Source: an uncultured Collinsella sp. (GTDB lineage: Bacteria > Actinomycetota > Coriobacteriia > Coriobacteriales > Coriobacteriaceae). Taken from it: a stretch of DNA of 64,000 nucleotides. A program made the position numbers and the translations under genes. The stretch spans positions 67,893 to 131,892 of the forward strand of contig UQIK01000002.1 of assembly GCA_900541125.1 (NCBI GenBank), given 5' to 3'. Below, piece by piece: positions 39,533 to 48,931 of this stretch. The stretch's first letter is position 1; each line of letters begins with the position of its first letter. The notes beneath the pieces were generated by a model that saw only the letters and a list, made by a program, of their open reading frames with translations, searched no databases and was not told the DNA's origin.

Positions 39533-41413
39533 CTACTCCGACGCCTCTTTCAAATACTGTTTCCAGAAATCGATCGAAGTAAAGACATCTCTATACGAAG
39601 CGTATTCGGTATAAATCTTATCTTTGTTACGCTTGAATTCCTTCTCGGCTTTACGAAAACGACTCCAAACCTCTTTGAATCGCTTCTTATCCATATGTCT
39701 AATGGCACCCTTTTTATTAGGCATATCTACCACAATAAGCGTGTCAACATCCCTGATTTTACCTGCGGGATAAACCCATCCCGCAGCATCAATAACAGCA
39801 ACCCTACCGTTACGTTTAGCGGAGTCGTTAACAAAACGGTGGCCATTAATGGTCAGATAATCCTTAAATGCCTGCAGCCTAGACCTGTCGCCCCCAAGGC
39901 TCAAATTGCCAAAAGTCAGTTGCGTCAAGTCGACACCCAATTCTTGTGCCTGAGGGATGAGCTGCTCGATGGGAATCAATTGTTCCCTTTCACGATTTGC
40001 CGCCATAAAACGGGATTCAGCAACAGGATGAGAAATCCACTCCGGACCTCTCAAAAAATCTTCAAGACCTTTTACGGCAAGAGCAGCTTCATCGTAATTA
40101 AATTTCTTCAAGTCGAGCTCAACTTCACGACGAATCTCATAAAGAAAATCAGAGAGAGGCGCAGCGCCAGTTGTCGCCTGACTGATTAGCGTATTTCGGC
40201 TTACCTGATAACGCTCCACGGCAGCACTATACTTAAACTTAAAGGAATTATGCCAAACGCAAATACCATTCATGGACATGAACTTGGGTTTGCAACGAAG
40301 CGCATACTCAGCATCATCAGAACGAACAAATAAGGGCAAGGGCAACCCCTCACGTTCAATCGTTGCGGTAGGTATAACGCAATACCACCAGCCAGCATAC
40401 TGTTGGGCAGTGTCCTCATAAAGGCCAGTTGGGGCCTTATATATCTCGGTCTCAACGACATCATGAAGTGAGGTCATATAGCCTGCAGGCTTAAGGGGAG
40501 AAAAAGTTCCCTTAGCAGTAAAGAACCCTAAATCCTCGGTACGCAAATTGGGCTCTTCCAAGCTCATCATGGCACCCGATAAAAAGGCCTCAGCATATTC
40601 TTCTTTGAGAAGAGAGAGCAGGTTGAAAGTGCGGATAAAACTCTCGGGAAGAACCTCGACATCATCGTCCATCAGGAGAACATGAGTCGCTTTAGGATTC
40701 TGCTCAAGTGACTCAATCATCCCCCGAGCAAAACCACCAGACCCGCCGACATTAGGATTTGGATGAACAGTAACACGCGATGAATCCAGGTTTGCACTAT
40801 TCAGCGAACGGCCATTATCAATAATGTGTACGTGGAAATGATCAGCAATCTCTTCATCAGAATCAATAATGTTCTTTTGTAAAAGAGATACGTTACGGAC
40901 AATATAGTCTTCTTTTTTAAACGTAGTAGTTGCAAGCGCTAGCTCAACTGGATGAATATCCAGTTCTTCACAATCGCAATAATAATACGCATTCCGAATA
41001 TTAACAGGGCCTTCAGTACTGATATTAAAAGCGTGCAGAATCTCTCCCTCACAAAGGGAGAGTTCGATTTCAGCCGTACTCCATTCATCGGATCGTTGCA
41101 AACTAACCGCAGAGCCATCAATTGTAGAAGGAATCCAAGAATAATTATTTGCATACGTCTGCTGAAGCGTTAAGGCGGAGCCGCAATACTCGATATGAAG
41201 ATAAAACGCCTTTGCAGTAGTGTATTTTCGCCACTTATAAATGGATAGCGCATTAAAATATGTTGTGAAATCAACATTGGTCGATTTCATGATTTCAATA
41301 GCGTCATTCGAAGTTGGAATAACAAGACCCTCCGTTGCCCTATAGCAAAGCAATGGATACTGCAACATCGCATCAGATCCGTTAAAAATCAAATTTGCAA
41401 GTTTAAAATGCAT
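39533..41413 (-). CDS. Second GlfT2-like galactofuranosyltransferase
   Basis: A 626-aa paralogue of the 36373-38214 protein with the same sequence of motifs: ATTTFKKEDYIV, NPNVGGSGGFARGM, LLMDDDVEVLPESF, WWYCVIP, RSDDAEYALRC and CVWHNSFKFK. The start MHFKLANLIFNG matches its paralogue, which fixes the ATG at 41413. Two enzymes suggest alternate linkages, for example one initiating and one elongating, or beta-1,5 and beta-1,6. Its DNA is clearly AT-richer than the rml genes next to it. Confidence 0.88.
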   Translation of the reverse strand: MHFKLANLIFNGSDAMLQYPLLCYRATEGLVIPTSNDAIEIMKSTNVDFTTYFNALSIYKWRKYTTAKAFYLHIEYCGSALTLQQTYANNYSWIPSTIDGSAVSLQRSDEWSTAEIELSLCEGEILHAFNISTEGPVNIRNAYYYCDCEELDIHPVELALATTTFKKEDYIVRNVSLLQKNIIDSDEEIADHFHVHIIDNGRSLNSANLDSSRVTVHPNPNVGGSGGFARGMIESLEQNPKATHVLLMDDDVEVLPESFIRTFNLLSLLKEEYAEAFLSGAMMSLEEPNLRTEDLGFFTAKGTFSPLKPAGYMTSLHDVVETEIYKAPTGLYEDTAQQYAGWWYCVIPTATIEREGLPLPLFVRSDDAEYALRCKPKFMSMNGICVWHNSFKFKYSAAVERYQVSRNTLISQATTGAAPLSDFLYEIRREVELDLKKFNYDEAALAVKGLEDFLRGPEWISHPVAESRFMAANREREQLIPIEQLIPQAQELGVDLTQLTFGNLSLGGDRSRLQAFKDYLTINGHRFVNDSAKRNGRVAVIDAAGWVYPAGKIRDVDTLIVVDMPNKKGAIRHMDKKRFKEVWSRFRKAEKEFKRNKDKIYTEYASYRDVFTSIDFWKQYLKEASE

Positions 41414-41471
41414 TGAAAACCATCCAAAAAATTCCTGGTGCAACTTGGCAAAATGGCATAAATGCCCATGG

Positions 41472-41512
41472 CATTGTTTGCATTCTCACTGATTTTAAGA
41501 ATGCAAACAATG
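41472..41512 (-). terminator. Terminator of the rml operon
   Basis: CATTGTTTGCATTCT and AGAATGCAAACAATG form a perfect fifteen-base-pair stem with an eleven-base loop, directly downstream of the stop at 41525. Confidence 0.75.
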
Positions 41513-41524
41513 TACTAAAGGCAT

Positions 41525-42973
41525 CTAATCAAAATGAAGTTTTAGCTCTTCCTCCCAGTCGGGCATATGGAAGCCGACCGACTCGAGCCTGGAAAGGTCG
41601 AGCGCGGAGTGGACCGGGCGCGGCGCGATGGGGCCCGCGGCGTTCGCGTAGTAGTCGGCGGTCGAAACCGGCACGACCCTGTCGCCGTTGCCGTTGGCGG
41701 CCTCGAAGACGGCGCGGGCGATGTCCGCCCAGCTCTTCACGGCGCCGGAGCCGGTGCAGTCGTAGGTGCCGTAGGGGGCGTGCGTCCCCAGCACGTGGAA
41801 GATGGCCTCGGCCATGTCGCGCGTGAAGGTCAGGCGGCCCAGCTGGTCGTCCACGACCGTCACCTGCTCGAGCCCGTCCTCGGGGTCGGCTACGCGGTCA
41901 GAGAGCGCCTTCATGGTCTTCACGAAGTTGTGGCCCTCGCCGATGACCCAGCTGGAGCGCATGATGTAGTGGCGCGGGCACCCGGCCACGGCGATGTCGC
42001 CCGCGGCCTTGGTCTGGCCGTAGACGGACAGCGGGCTGAGGGGCTCCTCCTCGGTGTGCACCTCCGCGGCGCCGTCGAAGACGTAGTCGCTGGACACGTG
42101 GACGAGCGTGATGCCGTGCTCGGAGCAGGTGCGGGCGAGAAGCGCCGGCCCGGTCGCGTTGGCCTTCCAGGCGGTGGCGCGGCCCTCGGGGGTCTCGGCC
42201 CTGTCCACGGCCGTGTAGGCGCCGCAGTTGATCACGGTGCCGTAGAGCGACCAGTCGTACTGCGAATAGGCCTCCGGGTCGGACATGTCGAAGGTGTCGA
42301 TGTCGCAGAAGTCGAAGTCCTTCGCCACGCCGCGCTCCTCGGCGAGCGCGCGCACCGCGCGGCCCAGCTGGCCGTTGCAGCCGGTGACGAGGGTGCGCTT
42401 CGGCGCCATGGGGACGACGTCCTTCAGCATCGGGTGGTTCAGGTCCGCCTCGGAGACGGTCGCCTCCGAAAGCGGGATCGGCCACTGGATGGCGAGCTCG
42501 GGGTCGGCGAGGTTCACGAAGGTGTAGGTCTTCTTGAGCTCGAGGGACCAGTGGGCGTCCACCAGGTAGGTGTAGGCGGTGCCGTCCTCGAGCGCCTGGA
42601 AGGAGTTGCCCACGCCGCGCGGGACGTAGATGGCCCTGGACGGGTCGAGCGTGCAGGTGAACACCTTCCCGTAGGTGGCGCTACCCTCGCGCAGGTCCAC
42701 CCATGCGCCGAAGACCGAGCCGCGGGCCACGGAGATGAACTTGTCCCAGGGCTCGGCGTGGATGCCGCGGGTGACGCCGCGGCTGTCGTTGTAGGAGATG
42801 TTGTTCTGGACGACCCTGAGGTCGGGGATGCCCAGGGCGCACATCTTGGCGCGCTGCCAGTTCTCCTTGAACCAGCCGCGCGAGTCGCCGTGGACGGCGA
42901 GGTCGACGACCTTGAGGCCCCCGATGCCGGTCTCGGCGACGGTCAGGTCCTTCTCGAATGCGATGTCTGCCAT
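41525..42973 (-). CDS. rmlC/rmlD: dTDP-4-dehydrorhamnose 3,5-epimerase / reductase fusion
   Basis: A 482-aa fusion. Residues 1-185 are an RmlC cupin (GDSRGWFKENW; NISYNDSRGVTRGIHAEPWD with the catalytic His; YVPRGVGNSFQ). Residues about 195-482 are an RmlD reductase (LVTGCNGQLGRAVRAL; VHVSSDYVFDG; the catalytic YGQTK). It carries out the last two steps to dTDP-L-rhamnose. The ATG at 42973 follows AGGAGGGG. It comes last in the rmlA-rmlB-rmlCD operon, 14 bases after rmlB. Confidence 0.93.
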   Translation of the reverse strand: MADIAFEKDLTVAETGIGGLKVVDLAVHGDSRGWFKENWQRAKMCALGIPDLRVVQNNISYNDSRGVTRGIHAEPWDKFISVARGSVFGAWVDLREGSATYGKVFTCTLDPSRAIYVPRGVGNSFQALEDGTAYTYLVDAHWSLELKKTYTFVNLADPELAIQWPIPLSEATVSEADLNHPMLKDVVPMAPKRTLVTGCNGQLGRAVRALAEERGVAKDFDFCDIDTFDMSDPEAYSQYDWSLYGTVINCGAYTAVDRAETPEGRATAWKANATGPALLARTCSEHGITLVHVSSDYVFDGAAEVHTEEEPLSPLSVYGQTKAAGDIAVAGCPRHYIMRSSWVIGEGHNFVKTMKALSDRVADPEDGLEQVTVVDDQLGRLTFTRDMAEAIFHVLGTHAPYGTYDCTGSGAVKSWADIARAVFEAANGNGDRVVPVSTADYYANAAGPIAPRPVHSALDLSRLESVGFHMPDWEEELKLHFD

Positions 42974-42987
42974 AGGTCTATCCCCTC

Positions 42988-44010
42988 CTACTGGCCCTGC
43001 GCGCGGTAGCGGGCCTCGGTGGCCTCCTTGGCCGGGCGCCACCAGGCCTCGTTCTCCACGTACCAGTCGATGGTGGCCCTGAGGCCCTCGGCGAAGTCGG
43101 TGTGGGCCGGCCTCCAGCCCAGCTCGCGCTGGAGCTTGGTGGAGTCGATGGCGTAGCGGCGGTCGTGGCCGGGGCGGTCGGCGACCCAGTCGAAGTCCTC
43201 GGGGTCGCGTCCCATCGCCTCGAGGATCATGCGCAGCACGGTGATGTTGTTCCTCTCGCCATTAGCGCCGATGAGGTAGGTCTCCCCCGTGCGGCCCTTG
43301 GTGAGGATGTCCCAGACGGCCGAGGAGTGGTCCTCGGTGTGGATCCAGTCGCGGACGTTCTCGCCCTTCCCGTAGAGCTTGGGGCGGACGCCGTCGATGA
43401 TGTTCGTGATCTGCCTGGGGATGAACTTCTCCACGTGCTGGTAGGGGCCGTAGTTGTTGGAGCAGTTGGAGATCGTGGTTCGCAGGCCGTAGGTGCGGGT
43501 CCAGGCGCGCACGAGCATGTCGGAGCTCGCCTTGGTCGAGCTGTACGGGCTACTCGGGCGGTACGGCGTCTCCTCGGTGAACTTCGCCGGGTCGTCGAGC
43601 GCCAGGTCGCCGTAGACCTCGTCGGTGGAGACGTGGTGGTAGCGGACGCCGTGCTTGCGGACGGCCTCCAGCAGGCGGAAGGTGCCCTCGACGTTCGTGC
43701 GCAGGAACGGCTCCGGGTCGGCGATGGAGTTGTCGTTGTGGCTCTCGGCCGCGTAGTGCACGATCGCGTCGTGGCCCGGCACCAGCCTATCGAGCAGCCC
43801 CGCGTCGCAGATGTCGCCGACGACGAGCTCCACGCGGTCGGAGGGCAGCCCGGCGATGTTCTCGGGGTTGCCGGCGTAGGTCAGCTTGTCCAGGACGGTC
43901 ACGTGCACGCCGGGGTGGTTGTTGACCACGTAGTGCACGAAGTTGCTGCCGATGAAGCCGCAGCCGCCCGTGACGATGATGTTCCTGGGCTCGAAGAGCT
44001 CTTCAGACAT
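42988..44010 (-). CDS. rmlB: dTDP-glucose 4,6-dehydratase
   Basis: The 340-aa short-chain dehydrogenase has NIIVTGGCGFIGSNFVHYVV at the start, HYAAESHNDNSI, VSTDEVYGDL, the catalytic YSSTKASSD and NNYGPYQHVEKFIP. It makes dTDP-4-keto-6-deoxyglucose. The ATG at 44010 follows GGGAGATAC; an in-frame ATG at 44025 is less likely. Confidence 0.95.
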   Translation of the reverse strand: MSEELFEPRNIIVTGGCGFIGSNFVHYVVNNHPGVHVTVLDKLTYAGNPENIAGLPSDRVELVVGDICDAGLLDRLVPGHDAIVHYAAESHNDNSIADPEPFLRTNVEGTFRLLEAVRKHGVRYHHVSTDEVYGDLALDDPAKFTEETPYRPSSPYSSTKASSDMLVRAWTRTYGLRTTISNCSNNYGPYQHVEKFIPRQITNIIDGVRPKLYGKGENVRDWIHTEDHSSAVWDILTKGRTGETYLIGANGERNNITVLRMILEAMGRDPEDFDWVADRPGHDRRYAIDSTKLQRELGWRPAHTDFAEGLRATIDWYVENEAWWRPAKEATEARYRAQGQ

Positions 44011-44034
44011 ATTTGTATCTCCCATTGGATCGGA

Positions 44035-44934
44035 TTAGTACTCGCGCGGGCTGTTGACGATCTCGCCGGCGGCGACCTTCTTGAGGTGCCGCCCGTAGAC
44101 CGACTTGCCGTAGGCCTCCGCGGCCCCCTCCAGCTCGGCGGTCGTGATCCAGCCGTTCTCCCAGGCGATCTCCTCGGGGACGGACACGGGCAGGTCCTGG
44201 GAGTGCTCCACGGCGCGGACGAACTCCGCGGCCTCGTGCAGGCTCTCCATGGTGCCGGTGTCCAGCCACGCGTAGCCGCGGCCGAGGGTGACCACGGACA
44301 GCGTCCCCTCCTCCAGGTACATCTGGTTGAGCGTGGTGATCTCCAGCTCGCCGCGGGCCGAGGGCTTGACCTCGTGGGCCTTGGCGGCGACGTCGCCCGG
44401 GTAGAAGTAGAGTCCGGTGACGGCGTAGGAGCTCTTAGGGCGCTCGGGCTTCTCCTCGATGGAGACGGCCCTGCCCTCCCCGTCGAACTCCACGACGCCG
44501 AAGCGCTCGGGGTCGTCCACGTGGTAGCCGAAGACCGTGGCCCTCCCCGACTCGGCGTTCTGGACGGCGCGCGTCAGGTGGCGCGACAGGCCGTTGCCGT
44601 AGAAGATGTTGTCGCCCAGCACGAGCGCGCACGGCTCGCCGGCGATGAACTCCTCGCCGATGGTGAAGGCCTGCGCCAGGCCGTCCGGGCTCGGCTGCTC
44701 GGCGTAGGAGAGGTTCACGCCGTAGCGCGAGCCGTCCCCGAGCAGGCGCTCGAAGTTGGGGAGGTCCGTCGGCGTGGAGATGACCAGGATGTCCCGGATG
44801 CCCGCCAGCATGAGGGTGGACAGCGGGTAGTAGATCATGGGCTTGTCGTAGACCGGCAGCAGCTGCTTGGAGGTCACGAGCGTGAGCGGGTACAGGCGCG
44901 TGCCGGACCCGCCGGCGAGGATGATGCCTTTCAT
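44035..44934 (-). CDS. rmlA: Glucose-1-phosphate thymidylyltransferase
   Basis: The 299-aa protein has the short RmlA signature: IILAGGSGTRLYPLT, SKQLLPVYDKPMIYYPLSTL, LGDNIFYG and YAWLDTGT. It makes dTDP-glucose and is normally inhibited by dTDP-rhamnose. It is the first gene of the rml operon. Confidence 0.96.
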   Translation of the reverse strand: MKGIILAGGSGTRLYPLTLVTSKQLLPVYDKPMIYYPLSTLMLAGIRDILVISTPTDLPNFERLLGDGSRYGVNLSYAEQPSPDGLAQAFTIGEEFIAGEPCALVLGDNIFYGNGLSRHLTRAVQNAESGRATVFGYHVDDPERFGVVEFDGEGRAVSIEEKPERPKSSYAVTGLYFYPGDVAAKAHEVKPSARGELEITTLNQMYLEEGTLSVVTLGRGYAWLDTGTMESLHEAAEFVRAVEHSQDLPVSVPEEIAWENGWITTAELEGAAEAYGKSVYGRHLKKVAAGEIVNSPREY

Positions 44935-44950
44935 TCAATCACTTCCAAAG

Positions 44951-45766
44951 TCAGTGAACGGAAAAATAAATCCGTTTAGCAATGTTCCTGATTGAGAGCG
45001 ACAATTTACGAGCGGTTAAATCAACCGACGATATATTGATACCATCGAGTGAACAGATTGCTCGCACAAAATCAAACTCATCGCGTTTCAATTGCTCTTT
45101 TTTATCCTTAAAAAGTGAGTTCGTAGTAGATTCGTTGCACACTCTAAAATAGGAATAAATTGAGTCTAGATAGCAGACATCACTATTAAGTGATAGACGA
45201 ATCCAATACTCCCAATCAGGGGAGTAACACAAAGAATCATTAAAGGGTCCAACCTTTTGCCAGCAATCTCTACGAAACATGACATTAGAAGGCTCTCCAT
45301 AGATATTATGAGTTCGAAATGTCTTGCGGGCAAAATCAGAGCCTTTTAAAACCATATCCCGCTTAAAAGGTCTCCTCTTCATTGTAATGGCACCATTCGA
45401 GTCAATAACACATGAAGCGCTGAAGCAGAGGGAGCACTTTGGATTAGCATCCAGTGCTGCAACCTCAGACTCAAGAGCCCCGGGTAACAAAATATCATCC
45501 TGAAAGAGGAAATGAATATACTCGCCAGAAGATTTCTCAATGGCATTATTCCAGTTTCCAACAAGACCGAGATTACTGGCGTTTCTAAATACCTTAATTC
45601 GAGAATCCGTTAGCTTGGAAACAATCTCAAATGTTCCATCAGTTGACTGATCATCGAAAATTAATAATTCGAAATCGCGGAAAGACTGGCTTAACACCGA
45701 ATCAATTGCCTTCAAAATGTACTTAACACCATTAAAACAAGGCATCAACACACTAACTTTAGGCAT
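44951..45766 (-). CDS. GT2 family glycosyltransferase
   Basis: The 271-aa protein starts MPKVSVLMPCFNGVKYILKA, with IFDDQSTDGTFEIV and FQDDILLPGALE (metal-binding DD), the usual inverting GT-A layout without a membrane helix. I took the ATG at 45766, preceded by AAGGAGG; the open frame further upstream is a shadow. The DNA is AT-rich. Because it sits just after rmlA it may be a rhamnosyltransferase, but the sequence does not show the donor. Confidence 0.82.
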   Translation of the reverse strand: MPKVSVLMPCFNGVKYILKAIDSVLSQSFRDFELLIFDDQSTDGTFEIVSKLTDSRIKVFRNASNLGLVGNWNNAIEKSSGEYIHFLFQDDILLPGALESEVAALDANPKCSLCFSASCVIDSNGAITMKRRPFKRDMVLKGSDFARKTFRTHNIYGEPSNVMFRRDCWQKVGPFNDSLCYSPDWEYWIRLSLNSDVCYLDSIYSYFRVCNESTTNSLFKDKKEQLKRDEFDFVRAICSLDGINISSVDLTARKLSLSIRNIAKRIYFSVH

Positions 45767-46739
45767 CCTTGTCCTCCTTATCGGACAAAAATTCCTCAAT
45801 AAAATAGCGAGGACGATGCTTCGTCTCCATATAAGTCTTTCCAACGTACTCGCCGATGACACCCAAAGCCAAAAGTTGAAGTCCGCCAAGACACCAAATT
45901 GACATAATAATGCTTGTCCAGCCAACTTGTACATCGCCAATAAAATGACCAATTAAAAGATATACAAGTGCAAATAAACTAAAAATAGAAATGATTAAAC
46001 CGGTGAGAGTAATTATCCTAATCGGTTTAGTACTAAAAGACGTTATACCTTCAAAAGCAAATGACAGCATTTTACCGAGCGTGTATTTAGATTCGCCGGC
46101 AAACCGTTTCCCTCGCGAATAATACACGCAGCAAGATTTGAAACCAACTAAAGGAACCAAACCACGAAGAAATAGATTAACCTCACGGAATTGAGACAAT
46201 GCAAGAACAGCACGCTTGGACATCAATCTATAGTCAGCATGGTTATAAACAGCATCGACACCCAACGAAGACTGTAAGCGATAAAAAGACTGTGCGGTAA
46301 AACGTTTTAGAAAGGAATCGCTAGAACGATCATTTCGTACACCATATACAACTTCATAGCCTTCGCGAGCTCTTGAAACCATTTCATCAAGCGCATTGAT
46401 ATCATCTTGTAAATCAGCGTCCATCGATGCTATTAAATCAGCAAACTCCGCTGCCTTGTGTAACCCAGAAAGTAAAGCCTTCTGATGGCCACAATTCCTA
46501 GAGAGCTTAAGTCCACAGAATAAGGAATTAGACTGATGAAGACTTTCGATGATCTCCCAAGTCTTATCGGATGACCCATCGTCAACTAACAAAACCTTAC
46601 TGTTCGCATTAATCTGAGACAATTTTACTAAAGTGGAAAACTTCTCAAAAAGCCTTTTAGAGGTTTCCCGCAAAACGCTCTCCTCGTTATAACAAGGAAC
46701 CACGAGATAGAGAATCGGCAATATGTCCATCTTTGTCAT
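45759..46739 (-). CDS. GtrB-like membrane GT2 glycosyltransferase
   Basis: The 326-aa protein has VVPCYNEESVL, VDDGSSDKTWEI, MDADLQDD and two C-terminal membrane helices (about residues 238-262 and 272-296), as in GtrB enzymes that load polyprenyl phosphate with glucose or another hexose. It precedes the GT2 gene with a short overlap and follows the GtrA-like gene, making a complete GtrA/GtrB pair. Confidence 0.87.
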   Translation of the reverse strand: MTKMDILPILYLVVPCYNEESVLRETSKRLFEKFSTLVKLSQINANSKVLLVDDGSSDKTWEIIESLHQSNSLFCGLKLSRNCGHQKALLSGLHKAAEFADLIASMDADLQDDINALDEMVSRAREGYEVVYGVRNDRSSDSFLKRFTAQSFYRLQSSLGVDAVYNHADYRLMSKRAVLALSQFREVNLFLRGLVPLVGFKSCCVYYSRGKRFAGESKYTLGKMLSFAFEGITSFSTKPIRIITLTGLIISIFSLFALVYLLIGHFIGDVQVGWTSIIMSIWCLGGLQLLALGVIGEYVGKTYMETKHRPRYFIEEFLSDKEDKDA

Positions 46740-46750
46740 GCAAGCACCTA

Positions 46751-47143
46751 TCACTTAAATGCCCAATACTTACTTAAAATATAATTAAGAGGATAAGTTA
46801 CAAACAAGTTAAGCAGTGGACCAAGAATAGAAGAAATTCCAAGCACACTAACCCAAAAGTACAAAAGGATGTTGTTGATAATCAATCCAGTAAAAGCACT
46901 CGAAGCAAGTAGCTTGGAAAAACTTGAAATAAGTGAACTCAAATCAGATCTCTCATTATCAAAAACATATTTATTGTTCCAATAGAAGGAATTGATGACA
47001 CCAGCAAAATATGAAACTATATTGGCGACAATATAGTTCACTCCAATAAAAAGGAGTGCCGCGTAGACTAAGTAAGAAACGATTGTATTTGAAAGTCCAA
47101 CAATCGAAAACTTCAGAAATTGAATCACCGAATCTCGTTTCAT
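46751..47143 (-). CDS. GtrA-like flippase
   Basis: A 130-aa protein with four membrane helices and the GtrA pattern FLKFSIVGLSNTIVSYLVYA, SYFAGVINSFYWNNKYVF and YPLNYILSKYWAF. It would flip the polyprenyl-linked sugar made by the GtrB-like enzyme to the outer face. AAAAGGG lies upstream of the ATG. Confidence 0.87.
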   Translation of the reverse strand: MKRDSVIQFLKFSIVGLSNTIVSYLVYAALLFIGVNYIVANIVSYFAGVINSFYWNNKYVFDNERSDLSSLISSFSKLLASSAFTGLIINNILLYFWVSVLGISSILGPLLNLFVTYPLNYILSKYWAFK

Positions 47144-47163
47144 TAAAGACCCTTTTCCTACTG

Positions 47164-48789
47164 TTATCTATAAAGGACATAAACAAAACAAGAGGTTCCA
47201 TCATCGATTTGAGTATATCCAGGCAGTTTTTTAAAACCACTATATCCTAGTTCATCTTTCAGTTGAGAAAGAACCTCTTCTTCGCAGTCGTGATTATTCA
47301 TGTAAACAACCAGATCATCAGAATCAATATAATTTCTATCGCAAAAACTGCTAATAGCTTTCTGATCAGGAATCAGCGCATGAATGCGAGACAATTTGGC
47401 AACTTCTAGTAGCTTCGCAGTGAGCTGATAGTAATCATAAGAGACAAAGAGTCCCGTTGAACCCGCGTACTTCTCTACTGCGGCTTCATTGTCAGCAGAT
47501 TTCGGATATAAATACAAAGCATTGGAAGAAAAGAAAACAGAATCTGCAGCAATAATTGCGCAAACAAATACAACAGAAACTAAAATAGTGCCCCGAAAAT
47601 TGAAATCAGTATTATTTCTATAGCGAATTTGCAAATATCTAAATAGATACAAGAACATTCCAAATCCAAATAACAGTAATCCTGGATATGCCAAGCATAT
47701 GTATCTTGACGAAGTAAAAGGAGATACATAGCAAGCTGTGACGTAAAAAACAAGGGATGAATTAAATAATAAAACTATATAAATCGACTCAGGATGCTCA
47801 CGATTAATTTTTTTATTCCATAGCAAGTAGAAACAAAGGGCAATTGACAAACAGAAGCAGGCAATCAAAAGAAGCCTTGATCCGAAGAACAAATCAACGG
47901 ACGACGACCCTAGAAATTGCCAAATTCGTCTAAGCAATACCATTACCCCTGATTGCGATGAGGCCGATTCGACATAGTGATTCCCAAACATGTTGCTTAA
48001 TGCTGGAGGAAATATGATAAATGACAGACAAACCGATAAGACAATCGTGACTCCATATTTAAAGGAGAACCTCCACCCTTTTCTTGCCCAAAAATAAATA
48101 GTAAAAAAACAGGAAACAAAAAAGAGATAAATATAGAAATAGAAATGAGTTAAAAACCCCAATAAAGAAATAACAAATAGGCGGAAATAAACCGATCGAT
48201 TGGCGAAGGAAGCATTAAACATATCGAATAACGCATCAAGAAATGCTAGGGCAAGTGTCACCAATAACAGATACATTCGAATGTAGGTCACTAGATTTAA
48301 CGCTATGGGACAGAAAGCCCAAAGAGCCATTAAAATTAGGGCGACTGGCTTACTCTGAAACACTTTGTAAGAAAGCTTAAATAAAAATACTAAGCTGAGT
48401 GAATAGAAACATAGATTAGGAACCAAGCCAAACCATTTGCTAAATTCATTCGGAAACAGTGAGCAAACGGTATGAATAATGAAAAAATAGAGAGGAGGAT
48501 GTGCGTCATTACTCAGATTATATAAAACCGAATCAAACCGAAACACATGCCCTGTATCAACTGTCAAATAAGACTGAATGAACGTAGGATCCATCCAGTT
48601 GGCATCCATATTGTTTTCCCAAAAAATATGTGGAAAATAAAAACTATTCGAGAGACCGAAAGTCCACAGCTCGTCAACATGAAACCCTGTTTTCAAATTG
48701 CAATAATAAATTGCGACTAATAACGCAGCCACAAACATTACAGCAAATAAAACGCCATAAAACTTGCATCGTTTTGCACATGAATTCAT
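47164..48789 (-). CDS. GT-C membrane glycosyltransferase
   Basis: The 541-aa protein has about eleven membrane segments and an early extracellular loop with FHVDELWTFGLSNSF, in which the acidic pair is the GT-C catalytic motif. A C-terminal extracellular domain of about 120 residues follows the last helix. It would take the polyprenyl-phosphate sugar flipped by the GtrA-like protein and attach it to a wall polymer outside the cell, like GtrC proteins. Confidence 0.82.
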   Translation of the reverse strand: MNSCAKRCKFYGVLFAVMFVAALLVAIYYCNLKTGFHVDELWTFGLSNSFYFPHIFWENNMDANWMDPTFIQSYLTVDTGHVFRFDSVLYNLSNDAHPPLYFFIIHTVCSLFPNEFSKWFGLVPNLCFYSLSLVFLFKLSYKVFQSKPVALILMALWAFCPIALNLVTYIRMYLLLVTLALAFLDALFDMFNASFANRSVYFRLFVISLLGFLTHFYFYIYLFFVSCFFTIYFWARKGWRFSFKYGVTIVLSVCLSFIIFPPALSNMFGNHYVESASSQSGVMVLLRRIWQFLGSSSVDLFFGSRLLLIACFCLSIALCFYLLWNKKINREHPESIYIVLLFNSSLVFYVTACYVSPFTSSRYICLAYPGLLLFGFGMFLYLFRYLQIRYRNNTDFNFRGTILVSVVFVCAIIAADSVFFSSNALYLYPKSADNEAAVEKYAGSTGLFVSYDYYQLTAKLLEVAKLSRIHALIPDQKAISSFCDRNYIDSDDLVVYMNNHDCEEEVLSQLKDELGYSGFKKLPGYTQIDDGTSCFVYVLYR

Positions 48790-48822
48790 AAACGAGTCCC
48801 TATAATTAATTAGTAGCTAAAC

Positions 48823-48854
48823 TAAAGGAGTTTACGAAAAATCATAAACTCCTT
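48823..48854 (-). terminator. Terminator after the GT80-like ChW protein gene
   Basis: AAAGGAGTTTA and TAAACTCCTT pair with a ten-base loop in the 142-bp gap between the ChW gene and the GT-C gene. Nothing else is seen in this gap. Confidence 0.7.
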
Positions 48855-48931
48855 CAAGATTAAACTAATACAGTTGGACTAAACCACTGAATTACTGCAA
48901 TAGCGGATAGATGATAGACTTGCATCACTTA

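Noticed and set aside
43102..44979. A 625-codon plus-strand open frame opposite rmlB and rmlA
   Set aside because: Same reason: composition biased to Val, Gly, Ala and Asp, and it covers two well-conserved genes on the other strand.
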